From: CAG-411 sp963643465
Lineage (GTDB): Bacteria; Bacillota; Clostridia; Lachnospirales; Lachnospiraceae
Reading direction: 5' to 3'
DNA: 64,000 nucleotides
Assembly (NCBI GenBank): GCA_963643465.1
Contig: CAVIJT010000008.1
Location: 76,038-140,037, forward strand
The notes under the pieces are model-generated. The model saw only the letters and a program-made list of their open reading frames with translations, was not told where the DNA came from and searched no databases. Position numbers and translations under genes: made by a program. Shown here in pieces: positions 15,775 through 23,941 of the stretch; position 1 is the first letter of the stretch, and the number at the start of each line of letters is the position of its first letter.

Positions 15775-17073
15775 ATGAGTAGAGAAGTATACAAAGATAA
15801 ATATTATACACACTTTGATAAGAAAAAGCATCATAAGGATTATGAAGAAAGAGTAGAAAATATTTCTTGGGTCGGTAAACATGGATTTTATCCTTTTATT
15901 CATTTTAGTATGAGTTTTAACAAGTACACAAATGCTTCTAATGGAAAAAAATATGTAAAGCCTAAGGAAAGAGATATTTATTATGCGGCTCATATTGATC
16001 GATATATCTATGAGTATTATGGAAACCGACTTAATAATAAATATAATGCTTATTTGAAAAAAAACGGAATCAATCGTGTATCCACAGCGTACAGAAATTG
16101 TACTCCTGGAAAATGTAACATTGATTTTGCAAAAGAGGTATTTGAATTTATAGTAAAGTGTGAAACAGCTTATATTTTTGTGGGAGATTTTAGCAAATTC
16201 TTTGATAATTTGGATCACAAATATTTGAAAGAAAAGATAAAGCATGTTATAGGGAATGTTTCATTAGATGCTGCTGATTATGCAATATATAAGAATTTGA
16301 CACAATTTTCATATATTGAAGCAGATGATATTGAAAAAGAAAAAGGTCAGTTAAGACGTGATATGCGTGAAATGGATAAATATTTTGACACACAAGAGTT
16401 TCATGAAATTAAGAAAAAGCATTTAAAAATTAATTCTAAGAATTATCAGATACCACAGGGCTCATCGATTAGTGCAGTTTATTCAAATATTTATATGGTT
16501 GATTTTGATAAGAAAATTAATGATTTTGTTACTTCGAAGCGAGGAATGTACAGAAGATATTGCGATGATATTATTATGATAATACCTATGACCAAAGAGG
16601 ATATATTAAATGGTGATGATAAAAAGGTGACCGAATTCGTTTATACTGTGAGAGATGAAATTCCTAATTTGGATTTAAATGCAGATAAAACAGAGCATTT
16701 CTTTTATAGTAATGGAACAGTGGAAAAGATATTAGGAGAAAGTAACCTTATAAATTATCTTGGATTTACTTTTGATGGGAAAAATGTTCGTCTTAGAGAT
16801 AAAAGTTTGTTTAAATATTATTGTAGGGTATATAGAAAAATAAAAAGAGTGAAGGAAACAAAAGATGAGAAAGGATTTAATGCTGGTAGAAAGGCTATAT
16901 ATCAATCATATACACATTTAGGAGTAGGAAAAAATCCGAGAGAACATGGAAATTTTCTTACATATGCATATAAGGCAGATAAGATTTTTAGTCAAAGTAA
17001 AGTGCTGAATTGTGAGATACGAAATCAAGTAAAGAGACATTGGCAGAAAATTGATAGTAAACTGAAAGGATAA
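15775..17073 (+). CDS. drt2: DRT2 (UG2-type) antiviral reverse transcriptase
   Basis: 433 residues from ATG 15775 (TAGGAGA upstream). Reverse transcriptase motifs: motif A FVGDFSKFFDNLDH with D138, motif B IPQGSSIS with Q228, motif C YCDD at 262-265, and motif D LNADKTEHFF. The N-terminal motifs HFD, HGFYPFI and DIYYAAHID, then GKCNIDFAKEVF, resemble the DRT2 family as I know it; DRT2 also has YCDD rather than YADD. In DRT2 the enzyme copies its own upstream RNA into concatemeric cDNA; phage infection leads to second-strand synthesis and expression of the toxic or growth-arresting neo protein. The structured RNA directly upstream fits. A retron or group II intron origin is less likely, as no msr/msd or maturase domain is seen. 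Confidence 0.85.
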   Translation: MSREVYKDKYYTHFDKKKHHKDYEERVENISWVGKHGFYPFIHFSMSFNKYTNASNGKKYVKPKERDIYYAAHIDRYIYEYYGNRLNNKYNAYLKKNGINRVSTAYRNCTPGKCNIDFAKEVFEFIVKCETAYIFVGDFSKFFDNLDHKYLKEKIKHVIGNVSLDAADYAIYKNLTQFSYIEADDIEKEKGQLRRDMREMDKYFDTQEFHEIKKKHLKINSKNYQIPQGSSISAVYSNIYMVDFDKKINDFVTSKRGMYRRYCDDIIMIIPMTKEDILNGDDKKVTEFVYTVRDEIPNLDLNADKTEHFFYSNGTVEKILGESNLINYLGFTFDGKNVRLRDKSLFKYYCRVYRKIKRVKETKDEKGFNAGRKAIYQSYTHLGVGKNPREHGNFLTYAYKADKIFSQSKVLNCEIRNQVKRHWQKIDSKLKG

Positions 17074-17096
17074 TTTGCTGAAGGAGGTGCTCTCGA

Positions 17097-18749
17097 TTGG
17101 ATGAAAACGCATTAAAGAAAATAATCGAACAAGGTGAAACAGCGACGGTGGAATTTAAGTCATGGGTAAAAGCAGCTTCCATGAAGGAAAGAATTAATCT
17201 AGCGGTTCCTGAATTAATTGCCTTTGCGAATAGCAGAGGCGGTACGGTTTATATGGGTATTGAAGATGACGGAACAGTGACTGGATGCAATGGCAAGTAT
17301 GACCTGCAAAATATCTGTGAATCCATTTATGATAAAACAAGACCACCAATGTTTACAGATATTGAGGAAATGGAATTTGATGGGAAGAAAATAATTGCCA
17401 TATCAGTTGCATCGGATGGTAAAACATACGCCACAACAGATGGTAGATGTTTGAAAAGACTTGGAAAGAATTCAAAACCATATTATCCGGATGAGATGAG
17501 CCATATATATTCAATATCACAGACACCGGATTTTTCAAGCCAGATTATTGCCGAAAGTTCAGTTGACGATATTAATCTGATGGTTGTATATAGTTTAAAG
17601 GAAAAGCTGAAATTACGTGATCCAAGTTCAACATTACCAGAATTAGATGATATGGCTTTTCTAAGAGACCTTGGCTTGACTGCAGAAGATAACGGACAAA
17701 TTAAACTTACTATAGCAGGATTATTGTTTGTGGGGAAAGATGCTTCGCTTCAAAAGTTATTGCCACAAGCGGAAGTGATTTATTTGCATTATGATAGAGA
17801 AAATTTGGAAGAGTATAATGCACGTTTGGATATGAAACAGCCAATCATCACAGTTCTTGATAGACTTACAGAGAAAGTGCAGAATGATAATAAAATTCGG
17901 AATGTGCAAATTGGTTTATTTCGATTAGAAATAGCTGATTTTTCTGAAAAAGTATTTCAGGAGGCTTTATTAAACGCACTTTCGCACAGAGATTATCAGC
18001 AACTTGGAGCAGTATATGTAAAGCACTATCCGGACAAAATTGTAATTGAAAATCCAGGCGGATTTCTTGACGGAATCACAGAAAAGAATATTATAACGCA
18101 TCCTTCAGCACCAAGAAATAAGCTTATTGCAGAAACATTGCAGAGATTGAAGTATGTGCAGAGAACCGGACAAGGAGTGGATATTATTTTCAGGGAAATG
18201 GTAACAATGGGAAAACCATATCCGGTATATAGAGTGTTTAATGATGCTGTACAGCTTACAATATTCAGTGCGACAGAGGATATTAATTTTGTGAAATTTA
18301 TTGTGAATGAACAGGATCAAAAGCAAATTTTCTTTTCGCTTGCAGAACTGATGATTTTACGTTACATTGCGGAGAATAAAAAGATAAAATTGGGTAAAGC
18401 ACAACAATTGACGCAGGTTTCGGAAGATGAAGTACGGAAAAGTTTTGGCAATCTTATGAAATATGGCTTAATTGAATTATCTGGAAGAGATTATATGCTA
18501 ACAGCTCGAGTATATGAGATGGTGAAATCTGATGTTGAATATACAAGAGATAAAACCGTTCAGTATATAAGAGCGAAAGAAATGATTACAGAATATATTA
18601 AAAAGCATGGTTTTATAACCAAGTCAACTGTGCAGGAATTGTGTGGATTTAGCGAACAACAGGCTAGAAGAACTTTGGAAAAAATGAAAAGAGAGGAAAT
18701 CATCAAATTAGCGAATGGAGGAAGATATGCACAATATGTATTCATGTAG
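17097..18749 (+). CDS. AlbA_2/Schlafen-domain ATP-binding protein
   Basis: 550 residues. The N-terminal AlbA_2 domain (about 12-130: TATVEFKSWVK, ELIAFANSRGGTVYMGIEDDG) is followed by a region with an HATPase-like fold (NALSHRDYQQLGAVYVKHYPDKIVIENPGGF, then RTGQGVDIIFREM) and C-terminal winged helix domains. Such proteins are common in mobile defence islands and are annotated as putative regulators; their activity is unsettled. The start is TTG 17097, 7 bases after AAGGAGGTG. It lies 23 bases after the DRT2 gene, so the two may be cotranscribed, though AlbA proteins are not a known part of DRT2. Confidence 0.8.
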   Translation: MDENALKKIIEQGETATVEFKSWVKAASMKERINLAVPELIAFANSRGGTVYMGIEDDGTVTGCNGKYDLQNICESIYDKTRPPMFTDIEEMEFDGKKIIAISVASDGKTYATTDGRCLKRLGKNSKPYYPDEMSHIYSISQTPDFSSQIIAESSVDDINLMVVYSLKEKLKLRDPSSTLPELDDMAFLRDLGLTAEDNGQIKLTIAGLLFVGKDASLQKLLPQAEVIYLHYDRENLEEYNARLDMKQPIITVLDRLTEKVQNDNKIRNVQIGLFRLEIADFSEKVFQEALLNALSHRDYQQLGAVYVKHYPDKIVIENPGGFLDGITEKNIITHPSAPRNKLIAETLQRLKYVQRTGQGVDIIFREMVTMGKPYPVYRVFNDAVQLTIFSATEDINFVKFIVNEQDQKQIFFSLAELMILRYIAENKKIKLGKAQQLTQVSEDEVRKSFGNLMKYGLIELSGRDYMLTARVYEMVKSDVEYTRDKTVQYIRAKEMITEYIKKHGFITKSTVQELCGFSEQQARRTLEKMKREEIIKLANGGRYAQYVFM

Positions 18750-18993
18750 TTTAACTTGGCATTTTAATTTGTCATGCCGAGTTAAGCAACGAGTTAGATG
18801 ACAAGTTAAAAGAAGAGTAAAATGCATAAACCAGGTAATTAAGGCATTTTCAACTCGGTATTTTTATTTTTCATGACATATTAGGTAACGAGTTAAAAGT
18901 ATTTATAAAACGGAATAGAAGCTATGGAATGGAAAATCGAGTAACATTCAATTTTGTGGCTGAACAAGGAATTCTGTAGGGGAGTGACACTGA
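18750..18993 (+). other. Degenerate intergenic stretch with GAGTTA repeats
   Basis: CGAGTTA occurs three times between 18779 and 18897. One frame reads AELSNELDDKLKEE before a stop at about 18820, as in the repetitive ends of AlbA-type proteins, so this is probably a remnant of a longer or second such gene. Confidence 0.4.
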
Positions 18994-19386
18994 ATGATTG
19001 ATATATATACAGAAAAAAGAGACAAAAGGTTGGATTCTTAAAAATGACATGTATTTTAGCTTGCAAATATTCCGGATGATGTAAAAATCAGATTCAATAT
19101 TTCTGATATAGTGATTGGAAGCAAAGTATATAATGCTTGGTGGAGCAAGGAGTATGAAAGGAGAGCAGATATTTTGCTTAATGACGATATCAGGAGCTTC
19201 ATCAATTTCGAATTTTTCAATCAATATATGCTTTTCTTAAGAAATTGCGATGGACTCAATGTATCTGATAAGAGTTTTAAAGTGTTGCAGCTTGATAATA
19301 ACAGGACAACACAGGAAGAGGAGTTGGGATATGACGAGAAGACATTGCAATACTTGGCTAGTTTTAAAAGATATTCTACAGAATGA
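18994..19386 (+). pseudogene. Frameshifted gene of unknown function
   Basis: ATG 18994 begins MIDIYTEKRDKRLD and then stops. A second frame gives WILKNDMYFSLQI, and a third gives PDDVKIRFNISDIVIGSKVYNAWWSKEYERR and runs to 19386. The pieces follow one another with no gap, so this is one gene with two small indels at about 19037 and 19070. The protein would be about 130 residues. I do not recognise the family. Confidence 0.65.
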
Positions 19387-19600
19387 GTGATGAAATCATT
19401 GGTAGGTGAATTTACGCAAAATGAGAAGTGTTCTGTTAAGGGGTGCTTATGGGTGGGTGCTTGTATAAGGATTGTTGCGTATCTGAACATCGGGATAATC
19501 TGAGGTGTGATAAGCCAGAAGTTGAAGATGTTGATACAGTCGGAGGAAGTACAAAAAATTATATCAACTATTATAGGATAAAAGAAGGAGTGCGATAAAA
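19387..19600 (+). other. Intergenic stretch before the TIR cluster
   Basis: No gene is supported. It holds a direct repeat GGGTGCTTAT/GGGTGCTTGT near 19440-19465. The last 40 bases carry the AAGGAG site of the first TIR gene. Confidence 0.35.
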
Positions 19601-20374
19601 TTGAATTTCACACATTATGATTTAGGAAATCTTGATAAAGGAAGAATAGTGGAAATTGTATTACAGGGAAATGCAGCAAATGTTCAATTATTGGATTCAT
19701 CAAATTTTAACAACTATAGAAATGGAAGGCAATATCGTTATATTGGTGGATTAGCAAAAAAAACTCCTATACGTCTCCAAACAACACATTCAGGCCATTG
19801 GCATGTAGCAATTGATTTACGAGGAATGCGTGGTAATGTGAGAAGCACAGTGAGAGTTTTACCAGAAGCATTGCCAGAAATTAGACAAAAACCTCTAAAT
19901 ACAGTACCTTCATTAATACATAATCGAGGCTTTGGTATAGATATTGATGTAGATACAACACCAGAATATGATGTCTTTATTTCACATGCTTCTGAAGATA
20001 AAGACGAGGTAGTACGCCCGTTAGCAACAGCATTGAGAGATAAAGGAATCAGAGTTTGGTATGATGAGTTTGAGATGAAAATTGGAGATAGTTTACGTAG
20101 AAAAATTGATAAAGGTTTGGCTAATAGTAAATTCGGAATAGTAGTCATTTCAAAAACTTTTATAAAAAAGGGGTGGACAAATTATGAGTTAGATGGAATT
20201 ATTACAAAGGCTGTTTCTGGTGAGCAAATCATACTTCCAATATGGCACAATATTACAAAAAAAGAGGTGATAGAATTTAGCCCGTCTTTAGCCGATAAGT
20301 TAGCTCGTAATACTGCTATTAATACGGTCGATGAAATTGCTGATGAGATTGCTGAATTGATTTTAAATGAATAG
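19601..20374 (+). CDS. DUF1883-TIR domain protein
   Basis: 257 residues. The first 85 (NFTHYDLGNLDKGRIVEIVLQGNAANVQLLD to HWHVAIDLRGMRGNVRSTVRVLP) form the beta-rich DUF1883 domain. A TIR domain follows at about 125-250: EYDVFISHASEDKD, GIRVWYDEFEMKIGDSLRRKID, and W-T-N-Y-E196, the glutamate used by NAD-cleaving TIRs. In bacterial immunity TIR domains degrade NAD or make cyclic ADP-ribose signals. The start is TTG 19601, about 10 bases after GAAGGAG. It is the first of four closely spaced genes. Confidence 0.85.
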   Translation: MNFTHYDLGNLDKGRIVEIVLQGNAANVQLLDSSNFNNYRNGRQYRYIGGLAKKTPIRLQTTHSGHWHVAIDLRGMRGNVRSTVRVLPEALPEIRQKPLNTVPSLIHNRGFGIDIDVDTTPEYDVFISHASEDKDEVVRPLATALRDKGIRVWYDEFEMKIGDSLRRKIDKGLANSKFGIVVISKTFIKKGWTNYELDGIITKAVSGEQIILPIWHNITKKEVIEFSPSLADKLARNTAINTVDEIADEIAELILNE

Positions 20375-20431
20375 ACTTGTAGTAGGTGATATTTGTTAAT
20401 TATTTTATTCTTTATATTAGGGAGGGAGCAT

Positions 20432-20914
20432 ATGAGAAATGTATTTGTTAGCTATTCGCATCGATTAGATCAAGATGTAGTTGATGAGTTTAGAAGAAAA
20501 TTTGGAAATGATAAGATGGTGTTTTCAGATCGTTCTTTGGAAAACAAAGATTTAAGTTATTTGTCAGATGACACAATAAAGAATAATTATATAAGCCCGC
20601 AATTGAGATTATCTTCTGTTACAATTGTTTTGATTGGTGCAGAAACAGGGGGAAGATGGTGGGGTGATTGGGAAATTTATTGTAGTTTAAGAAAGTCTGT
20701 AGGAAATGAACGCAATGGTATTTTAGGAATACTTATTCCGAATAAGCAACATAATATACCTCAAAGAATATTAGATAATCCAGATAATAGTGAAATTATT
20801 TCTATGCCCAAATCAGAAAAAGAATTGGAAGATGCTATAGAACGAGTGTACTTGAAACGATATCATACACCAAATTTGTCTAGACCATTAAGACAGCGCA
20901 ATTCACATATTTGA
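20432..20914 (+). CDS. TIR-like (DUF1863/ThsB-type) protein
   Basis: 161 residues from ATG 20432, with GGGAGGGAG upstream. The whole protein is a TIR-like domain: RNVFVSYSHRLDQDVVDEF, SSVTIVLIGAETGGRWWGDWEIYCSL with a possible catalytic E81, then NGILGILIP. This pattern matches the MTH538 TIR-like family, which includes ThsB, the phage sensor that makes a cyclic ADP-ribose isomer in Thoeris. No ThsA effector with SIR2 or macro domains is nearby, so this is not a classical Thoeris pair. It lies 57 bases after the DUF1883-TIR gene. Confidence 0.8.
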   Translation: MRNVFVSYSHRLDQDVVDEFRRKFGNDKMVFSDRSLENKDLSYLSDDTIKNNYISPQLRLSSVTIVLIGAETGGRWWGDWEIYCSLRKSVGNERNGILGILIPNKQHNIPQRILDNPDNSEIISMPKSEKELEDAIERVYLKRYHTPNLSRPLRQRNSHI

Positions 20915-20936
20915 TTATATATAAGGAGCAATTAAT

Positions 20937-21419
20937 ATGACGTTTAAAGAATTATTTAGGAAATGGGGATTAAATAGTATTAAATTGAAAGTTGGTTTTG
21001 CTGAAGTTGAATTTGGACCAACAGAGGATGATCAAACAGCTGCATGGGACATGTATGTAGAATTGATAACTCGTATTACAACTCAGCCATTAGATGACGC
21101 AACTGGCGATGAAGAAACTGCATTAAATAGTGTTTATCAGTTGTTTCCGATTACAAGGGATATACTAAAAAATAAAGGACGTAATGCAGAAAATTTTACG
21201 AAAGTAGCAGTAATAGTATTGAACCAAATAGTAAGACCTTTTACAGCAAAATGGCATAAAAAGAAACTAAGTGGAGAGCTTTCGAATGAAAATGAATGTA
21301 TTCAGTTTAGAACAGAGTTAAAACAACTTCAAGCAGAACTGATCTGTTATAGTAGGTTATTAGCAGATATGGCTAGGGTAGAGGATTTAACATGTTTATT
21401 GGATGAAGATAGAGAATAA
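20937..21419 (+). CDS. Small helper protein of the TIR cluster, unknown family
   Basis: 160 residues, with no domain that I recognise. The N-terminal 35 residues are beta-rich (SIKLKVGFAEVEFGPTEDD); the rest is predicted helical with an acidic end. TAAGGAG precedes ATG 20937. It is placed tightly between two TIR genes (22 and 19 bases), so it probably works with them as a scaffold, sensor or antitoxin-like partner. This role is inferred from position only. Confidence 0.6.
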   Translation: MTFKELFRKWGLNSIKLKVGFAEVEFGPTEDDQTAAWDMYVELITRITTQPLDDATGDEETALNSVYQLFPITRDILKNKGRNAENFTKVAVIVLNQIVRPFTAKWHKKKLSGELSNENECIQFRTELKQLQAELICYSRLLADMARVEDLTCLLDEDRE

Positions 21420-21438
21420 GTTTTGGGGGTGATGAATA

Positions 21439-22620
21439 TTGTCTGGAGTCACGAAACATATATATGACCATGAAATTAGAGATATTTTAGAAATGTGGAA
21501 TAAGCAGTTAAAGGAGATTTCGCTGATATTACCGCAAGAATATACGGAAGAAGATGTAATTTCACTTGTGAGAAAACATTATCCTCATGAGTGGATGTCG
21601 GTGGTATATAAGTATAATTATTATGAAATTAAAGATCGATATTTGAAAAAAAGATTCGGTAAAAAGCGTTATTGTATGTTGAAACCAGAAAAAATATTTA
21701 AAACTGTTACACAATACAAAAAAATTATGAGTCAAAAGTACAGAAAGCAGTATTGCATAAACTTTGACAAGGATATACAACAGAAAAATGCAGAAAAGTT
21801 ATGGAATCAAAGGAAGAGCAAGATAGAAAGGATTGATAATAAAATAAATAATGCTAAATTTAAAACCCAACAAATGACTCCGAAGTATATTGATGTGCTT
21901 ATAGGGCTGTATGAAAGAAAAAGTACATCTCAAAAAGATAAGATGTATATTATGGCTGAGTTGAAAAAATATTATAATGACAAAGTTATTAATTTCTTTT
22001 TTAAAGTGAATGATACGGAATTAAATAAACAATTACGTTGGATTGCATTTTATCATTTGCAAAGTTTTAATTATCAACCAAGAGCACGTAGGCAAAAATA
22101 TATGCAGGTGCATACTAAAAATAAAAAAAGAAAACAATATTTAAAGAACGTATATCCGTATGAGAAATATAATATTCCACAAAATCCAAATGAATTGGAA
22201 TACAGGATAATGAATGCAAAGGAACAGAAAATTAAACGATATGATTTTTTTATTTCTCATAGTAGTATGGATAGTAGATATGTGCAAGAACTCATATTAT
22301 TTGAAAATAGAAAATCTAAAAATGTGTTTTGTGATTGGATAAATGATGCAGACTATTTGAAAAGAAAATTAGTGTGTAGATCTACATTAAAAGTAATAGA
22401 AACGAGATTGGAACAATCTGATGCGATTATTTTTGTGGATTCACTTAATTCCAGAAATTCAATTTGGTGTAAATATGAGCTTAATTATTTTTCAGAACTT
22501 GACCGACCAATTTATTGTATAACGATAGAAGATATAAAGTCTAAGAATTGGGATGCCCTTTATAATATGAAGGATAAATGGTTTTATGATCCGGATTATA
22601 AGAAATACTCATTGGTTTAG
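21439..22620 (+). CDS. Protein with C-terminal TIR domain
   Basis: 393 residues. The first 265 are very basic and rich in lysine and tyrosine, with no known domain. The TIR domain runs from about 270 to 393: KRYDFFISHSSMDSRYVQEL, VFCDWINDADYLKRKLV, and W-C-K-Y-E347 in the catalytic position. TTG 21439 is the likely start after GGGGGTGAT. It is the third TIR protein in four consecutive genes. The basic N-terminal region could bind nucleic acid. The end is followed by 165 bases without a gene. Confidence 0.8.
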   Translation: MSGVTKHIYDHEIRDILEMWNKQLKEISLILPQEYTEEDVISLVRKHYPHEWMSVVYKYNYYEIKDRYLKKRFGKKRYCMLKPEKIFKTVTQYKKIMSQKYRKQYCINFDKDIQQKNAEKLWNQRKSKIERIDNKINNAKFKTQQMTPKYIDVLIGLYERKSTSQKDKMYIMAELKKYYNDKVINFFFKVNDTELNKQLRWIAFYHLQSFNYQPRARRQKYMQVHTKNKKRKQYLKNVYPYEKYNIPQNPNELEYRIMNAKEQKIKRYDFFISHSSMDSRYVQELILFENRKSKNVFCDWINDADYLKRKLVCRSTLKVIETRLEQSDAIIFVDSLNSRNSIWCKYELNYFSELDRPIYCITIEDIKSKNWDALYNMKDKWFYDPDYKKYSLV

Positions 22621-22785
22621 GTTGTAATCTATTTAATCTTAAGCAATACTATTTTCATGGCAATAGTTTGGCAACAACCATTCAGTAAGCCAAAGTAAAT
22701 AGTGTAATTCGTATAAGAATATGGTCCATATCCAAACAAAATTTAAACAAAATAAGTTAAGTGAGGTGCAGGACATAATAAGGGA

Positions 22786-23229
22786 TTGAAAAATTATCGT
22801 GTTTCAAATAGAAGATACAGAAATCGTAGGATAGGTGATTTCTTAAAAGAACTGCATTTGACAGAAGGAAGAAATACTGGATTCAAGAAAATTTTGGATG
22901 CATTGGAGGCAAATGGTTCACCAAAACCGGAGTTTGAAACAGATGAGGCACGCAGTTACTTTATATCTAGATTGTTTATACATGAGGGCTTTTTGGAACT
23001 TTCAAATGAGGAACCAAAAAGGAGCCAAAAAGGAGCCGAAAGAAAACAAATGATATTAGAACGGCTGGCAGAAAATCCTGCAATGACTCAAAAAGAACTT
23101 ATGGAAGAGTTGGGCTTAAGTAGAAAACAAATACAGAAAGAAATAAAGGAACTGCAGGAAGAAGGTATGCTTGTAAGAGAAGGTTCTAATAGAAAGGGAC
23201 GTTGGATAGTAAAAGAGAGAGAAAACTAA
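22786..23229 (+). pseudogene. 5'-truncated AlbA-type ATP-binding protein (C-terminal fragment)
   Basis: 148 codons from TTG 22786. The first part (YRNRRIGDFLKELHLTEGRNTGFKKILDALEANGSPKPEFE, then RSYFISRLFIHEGF) is the C-terminal portion of the ATPase region in AlbA_2 proteins, where it normally follows about 350 residues that are absent here. A winged helix-turn-helix follows (MTQKELMEELGLSRKQIQKEIKELQEEGMLVREG). The frame may still give a small DNA-binding protein, but most of the gene is lost. It is the last gene before the right end of element 1. Confidence 0.65.
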
Positions 23230-23355
23230 TCTTTTTGGATAACACAAGATTTTCCTTGCAAATCCATAATTATCCTTTATAATGAACTGTAGGTGAACAA
23301 AATCAAAATTGTACTTGTAAGCCACTCGTACCACAAGAATGATAAAAAATCGTTC

Positions 23356-23374
23356 TGGTACTACTTTGGTACTA
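23356..23374 (+). repeat. Right-end tandem TGGTACTA repeats of element 1
   Basis: TGGTACTA lies at 23356-23363 and 23367-23374, with the same 11-bp period as at 3461-3479 and in the same orientation. This supports the right end of the element lying about 110 bases downstream. Confidence 0.6.
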
Positions 23375-23476
23375 TTTTGAAGAAGAAAAGAAAAAATGAT
23401 GGCGAAAATTATAAAATAATTAACAAATATGTTAAATATATGGACATAAAAGAACAATTAAGATTTAGAATTCTGC

Positions 23477-23488
23477 GAGTTTGAGTAA
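23477..23488 (+). other. attR core of element 1
   Basis: GAGTTTGAGTAA, identical to the last 12 bases of guaA at 3391-3402. Downstream sequence from 23489 would have followed guaA before the insertion. Confidence 0.65.
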
Positions 23489-23492
23489 AAAA

Positions 23493-23761
23493 TATCCCAA
23501 GGCACTCCAAATTATCCTGAAAAGGCAAAAAAGAGTAGCTTGAGAGTAAGTGAATAAGCAAGAAAAAACAAAGACCTTGTAGAGAGGGTAAAACCTTTCT
23601 ATGAGGTCTTTTTGCATCCCAAGACCTTGAAAATAGAGGGTTTGAGAGAAAAGCAAAAGAAACAAAAGTGAATATCGTTTGAGGTAAACCGAGAAAAATC
23701 CGAGATAGGGTGAGGATAAAGAAACTTGCCTTTAGAGGATAAAAGGGGTTGCCTTGGTATA
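23493..23761 (+). repeat. 269-bp repeat, copy 1 (left flank of element 2)
   Basis: It matches 62326-62594 base for base except at one position that I can see (GGGGTT versus GGGGGT near the end). The ends are imperfect inverted repeats: TATCCCAAGGCA at the left and TGCCTTGGTATA at the right. The unit carries a terminator hairpin and no supported gene. It resembles a MITE-like or intergenic repeat element. Confidence 0.9.
23570..23616 (+). terminator. Terminator inside repeat copy 1
   Basis: AAAGACCT at 23570-23577 and AGGTCTTT at 23604-23611 form the base of a long stem (with GTAGAGAGG and CCTTTCTAT inside), followed by TTTTT. The partial inverse symmetry may let it work on both strands. Confidence 0.75.
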
Positions 23762-23778
23762 AGGAGAAATTAAAAAAT

Positions 23779-23897
23779 GCCAAATCCTGTTTTTGGCGAT
23801 GCCCTAAAATAGGGGTTTTCAGGGATTTCATTTTTGGCGTTTTTGCCAAAAACATCAAATTTGGCATTTTTGCCAAAAATAAAAGGTCATTTTTGGC
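23779..23897 (+). repeat. Cluster of seven TTTGGC/GCCAAA motifs upstream of tnsA
   Basis: The motif, usually TTTTTGGC or its complement, occurs at 23779, 23790, 23831, 23845, 23860, 23872 and 23890. Two pairs face each other as inverted repeats. Repeated sites beside the first tns gene are expected for TnsB binding at a Tn7-like end or for operon autoregulation. No equivalent cluster was found near 62 kb. Confidence 0.6.
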
Positions 23898-23941
23898 GGT
23901 CTTGGAACTCTCAAAACCATACTAGAAGAAAGGTGGTCTTT

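Larger units (their letters stand above)
3391..23488. mobile_element. Element 1: guaA-integrated, relaxase-less mobilisable defence island (about 20.1 kb)
   Basis: The boundaries come from the 12-bp guaA 3'-end repeat and from paired TGGTACTA repeats (11-bp period) just inside each end. Order of contents: XRE repressor, excisionase-like, tyrosine integrase, MobC-like and small basic protein, iteron array, oriT-like palindrome, then type I restriction-modification, Mrr, DRT2, AlbA-type protein and TIR cluster. No relaxase, coupling protein or type IV secretion gene is present. The element therefore looks like one that must be mobilised in trans, or a decayed integrative conjugative element. 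Broken genes at 10452-10973, 18994-19386 and 22786-23229 show ongoing decay or turnover of cargo. Confidence 0.7.

Noticed and set aside
15501..17073. Retron or group II intron
   Set aside because: No flanking a1/a2 inverted pair with msr/msd layout and no maturase or endonuclease domain; the RT motifs and the antisense Shine-Dalgarno favour DRT2.
20432..20914. Classical Thoeris system
   Set aside because: The ThsB-like protein is present but there is no ThsA with SIR2 or macro domains among the neighbours.
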